64,000 bases of DNA from Dyella psychrodurans. Lineage in GTDB: Bacteria; Pseudomonadota; Gammaproteobacteria; Xanthomonadales; Rhodanobacteraceae. The notes beneath the pieces are model-generated. The model made no database searches. It saw only the letters and a list, made by a program, of their open reading frames with translations, and was not told the origin of the DNA. This document shows, piece by piece, positions 17,104 through 25,296 of this stretch. The DNA lies in the NCBI RefSeq assembly GCF_003363265.1, contig NZ_QRBF01000002.1, forward strand, positions 62,001 to 126,000, written 5' to 3'. The translations under genes were made by a program, and so were the position numbers. Numbering within the stretch: the first letter of the stretch is position 1; every line of letters begins with the position of its first letter.

Positions 17104-17119
17104 TTTAGAACGATCCAAA
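17104..17119. promoter_or_regulatory. LacI-type operator 2 (GH92-proximal)
   Basis: TTTAGAACGATCCAAA matches operator 1 at 15 of 16 positions and lies 21 bases upstream of the GH92 start. The two sites start 90 bases apart, a distance that would allow a tetrameric or looped repressor complex over both promoters. Confidence 0.73.
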
Positions 17120-17140
17120 ACCATCTATCGGCCCCTCCCC

Positions 17141-19480
17141 ATGATCTTTCGCCCGATTTGTTCCTGTTTTTCCGTACTTATGGCGGCATCGCTCGGCGGG
17201 TTGCTCGTCACCCCCTCCCACGCCGCCGAGCAGCATGCGGCAGAGGTTGATCCTCGCATAGGTACCGGGGGAGATGGTCATCTCTTTCCGGGTGCGACGG
17301 TGCCCTTCGGCATGATCCAGCTCTCGCCGGATACGGCCATGCCGGACTTCAAGCATGCCTATAAATGGGCGGCAGGCTACCAGTATGGCGATCCCACCAT
17401 CATGGGCTTCTCGCATACCCATTTTTCCGGGTCCGGCCATTCGGACCTGGGGGATGTCCTGGTCATGCCGATCGCCGGGGACGTTAAGCTCGATCCGGAC
17501 GACGAAAAGGTGCCAGGCAGCGGCTATCGCTCGCGTTTCGATCATGCGACCGAGGTGGAACACCCCGGCTACTACGCCGTCACCCTGAGCGACTACGACG
17601 TGCGCGCCGAACTGACGGCCAGCCGCCGCGTGGGCTGGCATCGCTACACCTTCCCCGTCGGGAAGCCGGCCCATCTGCTGCTGGATCTGCGTCCCAGCAT
17701 CTACGACTACGCCGGCAAGGTCCTGTGGTCGAACCTGCAGGTCCGGGCCGATGGCACGGTCACCGGCTGCCGCACGACGCGCGGTTGGGCTCCCGGCCGC
17801 GAGCTGTGCTTTGCCATGCGCTTCAACCAGCCGATGACCTCGCGCGAGCTCTACAACCGCGAAACCGATCTCGTCTACAAGGGCTTCAAGGGCCCCGGCA
17901 ATCAGCCGCAGGACCAGAACGCGCAGAACGGCCGCGCGCTGGTCGGCGTCTTCGATTTCGGCGATCTGAGGCAGCCGCTACTTGTAAAGGTCGCGGTGTC
18001 CTCGGTCAGCGAAGCCAATGCCATCGCCAATCTCGATCAGGACGGCAAGGGCTGGGATTTCGATGCCCGTCGCGCGGATGCCACCGTGGCATGGAACAAG
18101 GCGCTGGCCCCCATCGATGTCGATGGATCGCAGACCTTGCGCACGCAGTTCTACACCGCGCTCTATCACGCGATGATCGCGCCGAACCTGAGCATGGACG
18201 TCAACGGCGAATTCCGCGGTCCGGATCATCAGGTGCATCACGCGGACGGCTTCGATTTCTATTCCAGCTGGTCGATGTGGGATGTCTATCGCGCGCAACA
18301 GCCGTTGTTGATCCTGCTTCATCCTGATCGCACCGTGGATTTCGTGCGCTCGCTGATTGCGTCGCAGCAGGCCAGTCCGTTCGGCATGTTGCCGGTGTGG
18401 GCGTATCAAGGCCTGGAAACCTGGTGCATGACGGGCTACCACGCCGTCGCGATCATTGCCGATGCCTACGTCAAGGGCATTCGCGGCTTCGATGCCGACA
18501 AGGCGATGAAGGCGATGGTGTCGACCGCCACCTATGGCGATTACGGCGATCTGGCCGATTACATGAAGCTCGGCTACGTGCCGATCGACAAGGAAGTGGA
18601 GGGCGGCTCCAAGACCCAGGAATATGCCTATGACGACTGGGCGATCGCGCAGATGGCCAAGGCGATGGGCAAGAACGACATCGCGGCGACGTTCGACAAG
18701 CGTGCCACCAACTGGCGCAACGTGTGGGATCCGAAAACCGGCTTCATGCGCGCCAAACTGAGCAACGGCCAGTTCCGCGAGCCCTTCGATCCCACCAGCG
18801 CGGGCTATGGCGATGACTACACCGAAGCGAACGCCTGGCAGTACTCGTGGTATGTGCCGCAGGACGTGGCCGCCCTGATCACCGCGATGGGCGGCGACCA
18901 GGCCTTCGATCACAAGCTCGATGAAATGTTCGATGCCAAGGTCGATCCGTCCATCTTCAAGAATGTGGAAGACATCACCGGGCTGATCGGCTGGTATGCG
19001 CACGGTAACGAACCGAGCCATCACATTGCCTATCTGTACGACTACGCCGGCGAGCCGTGGAAAACGCAGCAGCGGCTCAAGCAGATCATGGACAACGAAT
19101 ATGGTCCGGGTCCGGCCGGCCTGATCGGCAATGACGATCTTGGCCAGATGTCGGCCTGGTACATCTTCACCGCGCTCGGTTTTTATCCGGTCACGCCGGC
19201 CAGCGACGAGTACGCGATCGGCCGGCCCTTCGTGCCGCGTGCCGCGATCCACTTGAACAACGGGCACACCTTTACCATCACCGCCTCGCCGATGGACGCG
19301 GCGCATCCGTACGTGGGCGAGGTCACGCTCAACGGCAAGCCGCTCGATCGCGTCTATCTGAAGCATGCCGACATCCTTGCCGGCGGTGAGCTGCATTTCA
19401 CGATGCAGGCCGACCCCAACAAGAGCTGGGGGCAGGCGATTTCCGCGCGTCCGACGTCGATGAGCCCGTATTCGCGCTGA
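17141..19480 (+). CDS. Secreted GH92 alpha-mannosidase
   Basis: A 779-residue exported enzyme. The signal peptide runs to about residue 28 (MIFRPICSCFSVLMAASLGG, then PSHAAEQ). The N-terminal beta domain starts with VDPRIGTGGDGHLFPGATVPFG, and GFSHTHFSGSGHSDLGD follows. The catalytic barrel has HGNEPSHHIAYLYDYAG (the GNEP Glu is the general acid in this calcium-dependent family) and NDDLGQMSAWYIFTALGFYP. GH92 enzymes are exo-alpha-mannosidases acting on alpha-1,2/1,3/1,6 or related links. ATG 17141 is chosen because it begins the signal peptide; an earlier in-frame ATG (17069) would place the operator inside the gene. It supplies mannose to the divergent transport and isomerase operon. Confidence 0.93.
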   Translation: MIFRPICSCFSVLMAASLGGLLVTPSHAAEQHAAEVDPRIGTGGDGHLFPGATVPFGMIQLSPDTAMPDFKHAYKWAAGYQYGDPTIMGFSHTHFSGSGHSDLGDVLVMPIAGDVKLDPDDEKVPGSGYRSRFDHATEVEHPGYYAVTLSDYDVRAELTASRRVGWHRYTFPVGKPAHLLLDLRPSIYDYAGKVLWSNLQVRADGTVTGCRTTRGWAPGRELCFAMRFNQPMTSRELYNRETDLVYKGFKGPGNQPQDQNAQNGRALVGVFDFGDLRQPLLVKVAVSSVSEANAIANLDQDGKGWDFDARRADATVAWNKALAPIDVDGSQTLRTQFYTALYHAMIAPNLSMDVNGEFRGPDHQVHHADGFDFYSSWSMWDVYRAQQPLLILLHPDRTVDFVRSLIASQQASPFGMLPVWAYQGLETWCMTGYHAVAIIADAYVKGIRGFDADKAMKAMVSTATYGDYGDLADYMKLGYVPIDKEVEGGSKTQEYAYDDWAIAQMAKAMGKNDIAATFDKRATNWRNVWDPKTGFMRAKLSNGQFREPFDPTSAGYGDDYTEANAWQYSWYVPQDVAALITAMGGDQAFDHKLDEMFDAKVDPSIFKNVEDITGLIGWYAHGNEPSHHIAYLYDYAGEPWKTQQRLKQIMDNEYGPGPAGLIGNDDLGQMSAWYIFTALGFYPVTPASDEYAIGRPFVPRAAIHLNNGHTFTITASPMDAAHPYVGEVTLNGKPLDRVYLKHADILAGGELHFTMQADPNKSWGQAISARPTSMSPYSR

Positions 19481-19495
19481 ATTTGGCACGATAGA

Positions 19496-19763
19496 AGAGC
19501 CTGTCCTCATAGTCCACGTAGCCCGCGTTGTCACCGAATGGCCGTCAGGTGGTAGCGCGTGGCGCAGCGCCAGACTGGCTGTCTGGTCAAGCCGCGCGCT
19601 GCCGCATGGCGGCCACTCCGACACAACCCGAAGGGCCGGGTCTGTTTGCCCGTCATCCTGCGTCCTCGCTCGGTTACGTATCGACATACGCTCCCTCGCT
19701 CCTCCTTGGCTTGCGGGCAAACAGCTCCCGGCGCGGGCCACGCGGACTATGAGGACAGGCTCT
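19496..19763. repeat. Non-coding element with 32-bp terminal inverted repeats (MITE/REP-like)
   Basis: The left arm 19496-19527 begins AGAGCCTGTCCTCATAGTCC; the right arm 19732-19763 is its reverse complement with two mismatches. Inside, CTGTTTGCCCG (near 19646) pairs with CGGGCAAACAG (19714-19724), and CGTATCGACATACG forms a small central hairpin, so the RNA or one DNA strand could fold into a long branched stem. No open frame matches a known protein and no transposase is present. It fills most of the 388-base gap between the GH92 gene and the sensor kinase; the flanks (19481-19495, 19764-19868) show nothing else. Target-site duplication is not evident. Confidence 0.75.
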
Positions 19764-19868
19764 ACGGCCCGTTGATGCCGCACCGGCATCGACGGGCTGG
19801 TCAGTTTGGGCGAACATGCTCAGAATGCATGCATCATGCCGGATGCGCATGTCGGTCAGGGGCCATCA

Positions 19869-21677
19869 ATGATCCGCGCGGGGGTGCGACAAGTAGCAGC
19901 GTTACGTTGGCGCACCGGCGGGCTGTTGTTTGCCGTACTTGTGATTGTCGCCCTGCCGTACATGATTACGCGTGGTGGCTCGCAGCAATCCCTTGCCGCA
20001 GGCGAACTGGTCACCCGTGCGGCGCAGGTGCAGACCCTCGTTTATCGCATCGCCGACCAGACGCACGACGGCGAATCGGCCGTGCAGCATCTCGTGGCCG
20101 GCGATCCCTACAAGCAATCCGAGACGGTTGCCCAGGCCACGGGAAAAACCGTGCCGCCGCTGTTGGACGAATTGCGCCGCCTGGCCGTCGATTCCCCGGA
20201 GCAGGAACACCTCGTCGAGCGTCTGAGCGAGGTGGAGGAAGGCCGTCTGGCGTTGGTGCAGCAGGCGCTGCAGCGCTATCGGCAGGACGACCGCGCCGGT
20301 GCCGAGCAGGCGCTGCGCGACGCCGGCGAGCTGTACGAGATCGACGGTCTCGTCGACAAGATCGTCGGCAATGCGGAACAGACACTGCAGAAGCGTCACC
20401 TGGATGCCCAGCAGCAGTCCGTCAACAATCGCCTGGTGCTGGCGCTGACCGCTGCGGCCCAGTTGCTGATGCTGACCATCGTAGTGGTGGTGTCCGAGCG
20501 TCAGATCGGCAGGCGGCTGCAGGCGGAAATCCGCGAGCGGCAAGCCGTGCAGCGTTCGCAGATGATTCTTCAGGCCGTGCGCGAACCCATTGCGCTGCTC
20601 GACAACAACCTGTGCACGCTGCTGGTGAACGCGGCTTTCAGCGAGCTGTACGGCGTGGCCGAAGACAGCCGTACGGAACACCTCGACGATATCGGGCAGG
20701 GCGCGTGGGCCGACGAAGTGCTGCAACAGCGCCTGCGCGACGTGCTGTCGCGCGACCGCGAACTCTGGGATTTCGAACTCACCCAGCGCACCATTGACGG
20801 CGTCGAGCGGCATGTCGTGATCAATGCGCGTCGCCTGCAGCAGCAAGACAGCGAAAGTCCGGCCTTGCTGCTGACCGTGAGCGACGTAACCGCGCGCGCA
20901 CTGGTCGAGCAGCAGATCAAGGAACTCAATCACCAGCTCGAAAGCAAAGTGACGCAGATTTCCGACGTCAACCGCGAGCTGGAGGCCTTCAGCTATTCCG
21001 TATCCCACGATCTGCGCGCGCCGCTGCGGCACATCACGGCCTTCGCGCAAAAGCTTGAGCATCACCTGGGAGACGGCGTCGACGAGACCACGCGCCATTA
21101 CCTGGGCGTGATTCGCGATGCCTCCCGGCGCATGGCGCAGCTGATTGAAGATCTCCTGGTCTTTTCGCGCCTCGGGCGAGGTGCGTTGCGCCTACAGGCG
21201 GTCGACATGCAGGCGCTGGTCGAGGAGGCGCGCCTGTTGGCCGAAGCAGAGGCGCATGGGCGCCGTATCGAGTGGAACATCGAGTCGCTGCCGGTCGTGG
21301 TGGGCGACGAAAGCATGTTGCGCACGGTGTGGCAGAACCTGATCGGCAACGCGGTCAAGTACACCGGCCAGCGCGATGTGGCGCAGATCGATGTGTCGGT
21401 CCAGCGGGATGGTGCCGGCGACTACGAATTCACCGTGGCCGACAACGGCGCGGGTTTCGATATGCGCTACGTTGACAAGCTTTTTGGTGTATTCCAACGC
21501 CTGCACAAGGCCAGCGAATTTCCGGGCAACGGAATCGGCCTTGCCAACGTCCGGCGCATCGTCATGCGTCATGGCGGCCAGGTTCGGGCGGAAGGTGAGC
21601 CCGGGCAGGGCGCGAAGTTCCACTTCACCTTGTCGGGGATCGATCCACCGACGGCTGACGGATGGTTATCACCATGA
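19869..21677 (+). CDS. CHASE3-PAS sensor histidine kinase
   Basis: A 602-residue membrane kinase. Helix 1 is at about residues 16-35, a CHASE3-like helical sensor domain follows to about 170, helix 2 is near 180-205 (LVLALTAAAQLLMLTIVVVV), then a PAS domain, a coiled linker, the phosphoacceptor site FSYSVSHDLRAPLRHI (His380), and an ATPase domain with NLIGNAVKYT, DNGAGFD and GNGIGLANV. This dimerisation-domain type is common in phytochrome-like kinases that pair with Rcp1-type single-domain regulators, and one follows directly with an ATGA overlap at 21674. ATG 19869 is chosen just before helix 1. Signal unknown. Confidence 0.88.
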   Translation: MIRAGVRQVAALRWRTGGLLFAVLVIVALPYMITRGGSQQSLAAGELVTRAAQVQTLVYRIADQTHDGESAVQHLVAGDPYKQSETVAQATGKTVPPLLDELRRLAVDSPEQEHLVERLSEVEEGRLALVQQALQRYRQDDRAGAEQALRDAGELYEIDGLVDKIVGNAEQTLQKRHLDAQQQSVNNRLVLALTAAAQLLMLTIVVVVSERQIGRRLQAEIRERQAVQRSQMILQAVREPIALLDNNLCTLLVNAAFSELYGVAEDSRTEHLDDIGQGAWADEVLQQRLRDVLSRDRELWDFELTQRTIDGVERHVVINARRLQQQDSESPALLLTVSDVTARALVEQQIKELNHQLESKVTQISDVNRELEAFSYSVSHDLRAPLRHITAFAQKLEHHLGDGVDETTRHYLGVIRDASRRMAQLIEDLLVFSRLGRGALRLQAVDMQALVEEARLLAEAEAHGRRIEWNIESLPVVVGDESMLRTVWQNLIGNAVKYTGQRDVAQIDVSVQRDGAGDYEFTVADNGAGFDMRYVDKLFGVFQRLHKASEFPGNGIGLANVRRIVMRHGGQVRAEGEPGQGAKFHFTLSGIDPPTADGWLSP

Positions 21678-22120
21678 GGCACGGTCCATTGCGCACGATT
21701 TTGCTGGTCGAAGACAGCCCGGTGGATGCCGAGATGACGGTGGATGCGTTGCGCGACGCCAACCTCGCCAATCCGGTCGTTCATGTCGAGGATGGTGTCG
21801 ATTGCATGGATTGGCTGTATGCGCGCGGCGCATTCGCTCACCGCCAGGGAGACGATCCGGCGGTGGTGTTGCTCGACATCAAGATGCCGCGCATGAACGG
21901 CCTGGAAGTCCTCACCCAGATGCGCGCGGACGATCGGTTCCGACGCACGCCGGTGGTAATCCTGTCCTCCTCGCGCGAGGAAAGCGATCTCGTGCACAGC
22001 TGGGATCTGGGCGTGAACGCCTATGTCATCAAGCCGGTCGATGTCGAGCAGTTTTTCCAGGCGGTGCGTACGCTGGGCCAGTTCTGGGGGGTGCTCAACC
22101 AGGCGCCGGACTCGGAATAG
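21674..22120 (+). CDS. Single-domain response regulator (Rcp1-like)
   Basis: A 148-residue receiver-only protein. ILLVEDSPVDAEM gives the acidic pocket, VVLLDIKMPRMNGLEVL carries the phosphoacceptor Asp68, ILSSSREESD the Ser/Thr switch and NAYVIKPVD the conserved Lys. There is no output domain, so it probably passes phosphate on or binds a partner. Its start overlaps the stop of the upstream kinase (ATGA), making this a likely cognate pair. An in-frame ATG at 21662 is a possible alternative start. Confidence 0.9.
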   Translation: MRHGPLRTILLVEDSPVDAEMTVDALRDANLANPVVHVEDGVDCMDWLYARGAFAHRQGDDPAVVLLDIKMPRMNGLEVLTQMRADDRFRRTPVVILSSSREESDLVHSWDLGVNAYVIKPVDVEQFFQAVRTLGQFWGVLNQAPDSE

Positions 22121-22186
22121 GTAGGGTTCTACCGGGCACGGCGCGTTGAAATATGATGGCTAGGGTGACCGAAGAAGGCCCGCAGG

Positions 22187-23779
22187 ATGCCGGACAAGTC
22201 CAACCATCAACGTTCGCTGTCTCGCATACGGATTCTGCAGGTCGAGGACAGTCCGCTTGACGCCGAGCTGATCCTCACTGAGCTGCAGGCCGATGGCATC
22301 GACTACGACGTCCGTCTGGTCGACGACGAGCCGGCCTACCTGCAGGCGCTGGAACGGTTCAGGCCGGACATCGTGTTGTCGGATCTGAGCATGCCCGGCT
22401 TTTCCGGCCAGCGTGCGCTCGAGCTGTTGCAGGATCATGGCGCGGGCATCCCCTTCATCTACGTATCGGCCACGCTCGGCGAAGAAGCGGCCGTTGAAGC
22501 GTTGCGCGAAGGCGCCACCGATTACATCCTCAAGCAGAATCCGGCGCGCCTGGCGAGCGCCGTGCGCCGCGCGTTGCGCGAGGCCGAAGAGCAGCGCGCA
22601 CGCGCCTATGCCGAGGCCGAACTGATCCGCGTCCAGCGGTTCGAAAGCCTTGCGATGCTTGCCGGCGGTCTCAGCCACGACCTGCGCAACCTGCTGCAGC
22701 CGCTGCTCCTGGCAGGAGACAGCCTGCTGGATTACCAGGACGATCCGCGTCTGGCACGACTGGGTGCCCTGGTGCGCGACTGCGGGCGGCGCGGCATCGA
22801 GATGGTGCAGTCCATGCTCTCGTTCGCGCGGGGTGCGCGGCGTGCCGAACAGGTGCGGGCGCGGGCCTTGGTCGACGCGCTTGCCCTGCTGTTGCAAGGG
22901 AGCGTGCCGCGCTCCGTACATCTGGATATCGAAGTGGCCGATGCCGAACTCGCGTTCGAAGGCAACCACACCGAATTGCAGCAATGCCTGCTCAATCTTT
23001 GCCTCAACGCCATCCAGGCCATGCCCCAGGGTGGCGTGCTGCGTGTCGTGACAAGTCGTGTTCATCTGGATGGCGGCTTTTTCGAGGACGGCGAAGAAGC
23101 GCTGCCCGGCGACTTCGCCCGATTGTCGGTCACCGACACCGGACAGGGCATGTCCGAAGAAGTGCGCAAGCGACTGTTCGAGCCGTTTTTCACTACCAAG
23201 GAAGGCGGTACGGGACTGGGGCTGTTGTCATGCCGGCGTATCGTGGCCAGTCACGGCGGCGTGATGCGCCTGGATAGCATCCTTGGCGAAGGGAGCTGCT
23301 TCGATATCTATATCCCGCTGACGCGCCCTGTGGTCGACGCATCGGAACGGGGCGAGGTCGATGCCGGCCTGCATGGCAATGCCGAGCACGTTTTGCTGGT
23401 GGTGGAGGAGGCGGGCCAGCTCACGCTGCTGACGGATACGCTCGATACCTGGGGCTATGAAGTGCACGCCAGCCAGAGCGGCACCGCGGCCCTGCAGTGG
23501 ATCGAAGCCTGCGGTCTGCCCGACCTGGTGGTGATGGACGGCGACATGAGCCTTTTCTCCAGCGAACGCACGCTGGCGGCGCTGAGCGAATACGGCTATC
23601 ACAACGGCGTGCTCATGCTTTGCCGGGCGGATGATCCGCCCCATGCCGGACTGCTGCCCATACCCGGACAATTGCGTCGCCTGGACAAGCCCGTGAGCAC
23701 ACGTGCACTGCTGCAAGCCGTGCGGGAATCGCTGCGTGCCGACGCAGCGAAACAGCACCGCCACCGCGACGCCTTTTAG
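22187..23779 (+). CDS. Hybrid response regulator-histidine kinase (REC-HisKA-HATPase-REC)
   Basis: A 530-residue soluble hybrid. The N-terminal receiver (residues 12-130) has DIVLSDLSMPGFSG with Asp66 and ends in ATDYILKQNPARL. A helical linker leads to the phosphoacceptor LAGGLSHDLRNLLQPLLLA (His164, NtrB/FixL-like), then the ATPase domain (LNLCLNAIQAMPQGG, TDTGQGMSEE, GTGLGLLSCRRI). A second, more divergent receiver occupies about residues 395-515 (LVVMDGDMS with Asp451, RRLDKPVS). No membrane segment. With the two genes upstream it could form a phosphorelay in which the small regulator and this protein share input. Begins 66 bases after the previous stop. Confidence 0.87.
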   Translation: MPDKSNHQRSLSRIRILQVEDSPLDAELILTELQADGIDYDVRLVDDEPAYLQALERFRPDIVLSDLSMPGFSGQRALELLQDHGAGIPFIYVSATLGEEAAVEALREGATDYILKQNPARLASAVRRALREAEEQRARAYAEAELIRVQRFESLAMLAGGLSHDLRNLLQPLLLAGDSLLDYQDDPRLARLGALVRDCGRRGIEMVQSMLSFARGARRAEQVRARALVDALALLLQGSVPRSVHLDIEVADAELAFEGNHTELQQCLLNLCLNAIQAMPQGGVLRVVTSRVHLDGGFFEDGEEALPGDFARLSVTDTGQGMSEEVRKRLFEPFFTTKEGGTGLGLLSCRRIVASHGGVMRLDSILGEGSCFDIYIPLTRPVVDASERGEVDAGLHGNAEHVLLVVEEAGQLTLLTDTLDTWGYEVHASQSGTAALQWIEACGLPDLVVMDGDMSLFSSERTLAALSEYGYHNGVLMLCRADDPPHAGLLPIPGQLRRLDKPVSTRALLQAVRESLRADAAKQHRHRDAF

Positions 23780-23785
23780 CGGCGG

Positions 23786-25216
23786 TCAGTCGATCCCGAG
23801 CTTTTTGAGCTTGTAGCGCAGGGCGCGGAACGTGATTCCCAGCTTTCGCGCCGCGGCGGTCTTGTTGTAGCGCGACTCTTCCAGCGCTTTCATGATCGCC
23901 GTGCGTTCGAGATTGCTGATGTAGTCGTCCAACCCCACGTCGCTGGCGGGTGCATGCGCGGGTGGCGAAGCGGGGATGGTGCCGTGTGCCGCGCCGGACA
24001 CCGCGGAGTGCCCATGCATGGCTACGGAAGGCTCCGCGGCTTGACGCGGTGTACGTTGCGGGAGCATCAGGTCGCTGGCATCGACGCGATCACCATCGCA
24101 CATGGCGACGGCGCGCTCGAGAATGTTTTCCAGCTCGCGCACGTTGCCCGGAAAGTCGTAATCCTCCAGCGCCTGGCGTGCTTCAGGCAGCAGGCGCACC
24201 GGCGTCCCGCCGCTCTTGTTAGCCAACTGCTTGAGCACGAAGTCGGCGAGCAGCGGCACGTCGCCACGGCGCTCGCGCAGTGGCGGCACGCGCAGCTCGA
24301 TGACGTTGATGCGATAGAACAGGTCCTGGCGGAACTGTCCCTGGTCGACCAGCGCCGCCAGGTTCTTGTGCGTCGCCGAAAGGATACGCACGTCCACGGC
24401 GATTTCTTCACGCGCGCCGATCGGCCGCACGGCTTTTTCCTGGATCGCACGCAGAAGCTTTACTTGCATGTGCAGCGGCAGCTCGGCCACTTCGTCCAGG
24501 AACAACGTACCGCCGTGGGCGGCCTGGAACAGGCCTTCCTTGTCGGCGACCGCGCCGGTGAAGCTGCCTCTGCGATGGCCGAAGAATTCGCTTTCCATCA
24601 GTTCGGAAGGGATGGCGCCGCAGTTCACCGGCACGAATGGGCCGGTCGCGCGCGGCCCTTGTTCGTGGATCAGTCGAGCGACCAGCTCCTTGCCCACGCC
24701 CGATTCGCCGGCGATGTAGACCGGCGCCTGGTTGCGGGCCAGTTTGCCGATGGTGCTGCGCACCTGCTGCATCGTGGCGGAATCGCCGATGAGGCGATCA
24801 CTGAAGCCCGTTGCCGGACCGCCAGCGGTCGCACCCGTGCGCTTCTCTTCGGCAAGTTTCAGCGCGGTGCGAACCAGCCGGCGCAACATCTGGATATCGA
24901 CCGGCTTGGAGACGAAGTCGAAAGCGCCTGCCTTCAATGCCGTGACGGCCGCGTCAACGTTGCCGTAGGCCGTGATCATGGCCACGGGCGTCTGGTCGTA
25001 GTCGGCGGCAATCAGCTCGATGACTTCCTGGCCGCTGCCGTCGGGCAGGCGCATGTCGGTGAAGCACAGGTCGTAGTGGCGCTCGGCCAGTGCGTGGCGG
25101 GCTTCCGCCACAGTGCCTACCGCATCGACCTTCAGGTCCATGCGGCCAAGCGTGATGGTTAACAGTTCGCGGATATCGCGTTCGTCGTCGATGACCAGTA
25201 CGGTCTGTTGGCTCAT
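23786..25216 (-). CDS. pilR: Type IV pilus sigma-54 response regulator PilR
   Basis: A 476-residue NtrC-class activator: receiver domain (FTDMRLPDGSG with Asp54), AAA+ domain with GESGVGKE (Walker A), GSFTGA (sigma-54 contact loop), LFLDEVAELP (Walker B), and a C-terminal Fis-type helix-turn-helix ending YNKTAAARKLGITFRALRYK. PilR activates pilin transcription when phosphorylated by PilS. I assign PilR rather than another NtrC-type regulator because the PilS-like kinase and sucCD lie in the expected order on the same strand, though here 13.8 kb away across the glucoside island. It keeps its own sigma-70-like promoter at 25246-25274. Confidence 0.86.
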   Translation of the reverse strand: MSQQTVLVIDDERDIRELLTITLGRMDLKVDAVGTVAEARHALAERHYDLCFTDMRLPDGSGQEVIELIAADYDQTPVAMITAYGNVDAAVTALKAGAFDFVSKPVDIQMLRRLVRTALKLAEEKRTGATAGGPATGFSDRLIGDSATMQQVRSTIGKLARNQAPVYIAGESGVGKELVARLIHEQGPRATGPFVPVNCGAIPSELMESEFFGHRRGSFTGAVADKEGLFQAAHGGTLFLDEVAELPLHMQVKLLRAIQEKAVRPIGAREEIAVDVRILSATHKNLAALVDQGQFRQDLFYRINVIELRVPPLRERRGDVPLLADFVLKQLANKSGGTPVRLLPEARQALEDYDFPGNVRELENILERAVAMCDGDRVDASDLMLPQRTPRQAAEPSVAMHGHSAVSGAAHGTIPASPPAHAPASDVGLDDYISNLERTAIMKALEESRYNKTAAARKLGITFRALRYKLKKLGID

Positions 25217-25245
25217 GATTCAGAGGCGAGGGTGGGTTGTCGTTC

Positions 25246-25274
25246 AGGATACTCGCGGCACTCGCAAGTGGCAA
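25246..25274 (-). promoter_or_regulatory. Sigma-70-like promoter of pilR
   Basis: On the minus strand TTGCCA (25274-25269) is followed after exactly 17 bases by TATCCT (25251-25246), five and four matches to the -35 and -10 consensus. The start point would be near 25240, about 24 bases before the pilR ATG. It lies within the 80-base gap after the esterase stop, so pilR need not depend on readthrough from the sugar genes. Confidence 0.55.
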
Positions 25275-25296
25275 AGCATGAAGTGTGTGCGTCGCG

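Noticed and set aside
17978-19789. Long minus-strand open frame across the GH92 gene
   Set aside because: It is a GC-rich antisense shadow of a well-conserved enzyme, with repetitive Arg/Val/Gly composition and no motif.
19559-20797. Plus-strand open frame covering the inverted-repeat element and the kinase N-terminus
   Set aside because: Arg-rich shadow frame; the kinase frame has membrane helices and CHASE3 features instead.
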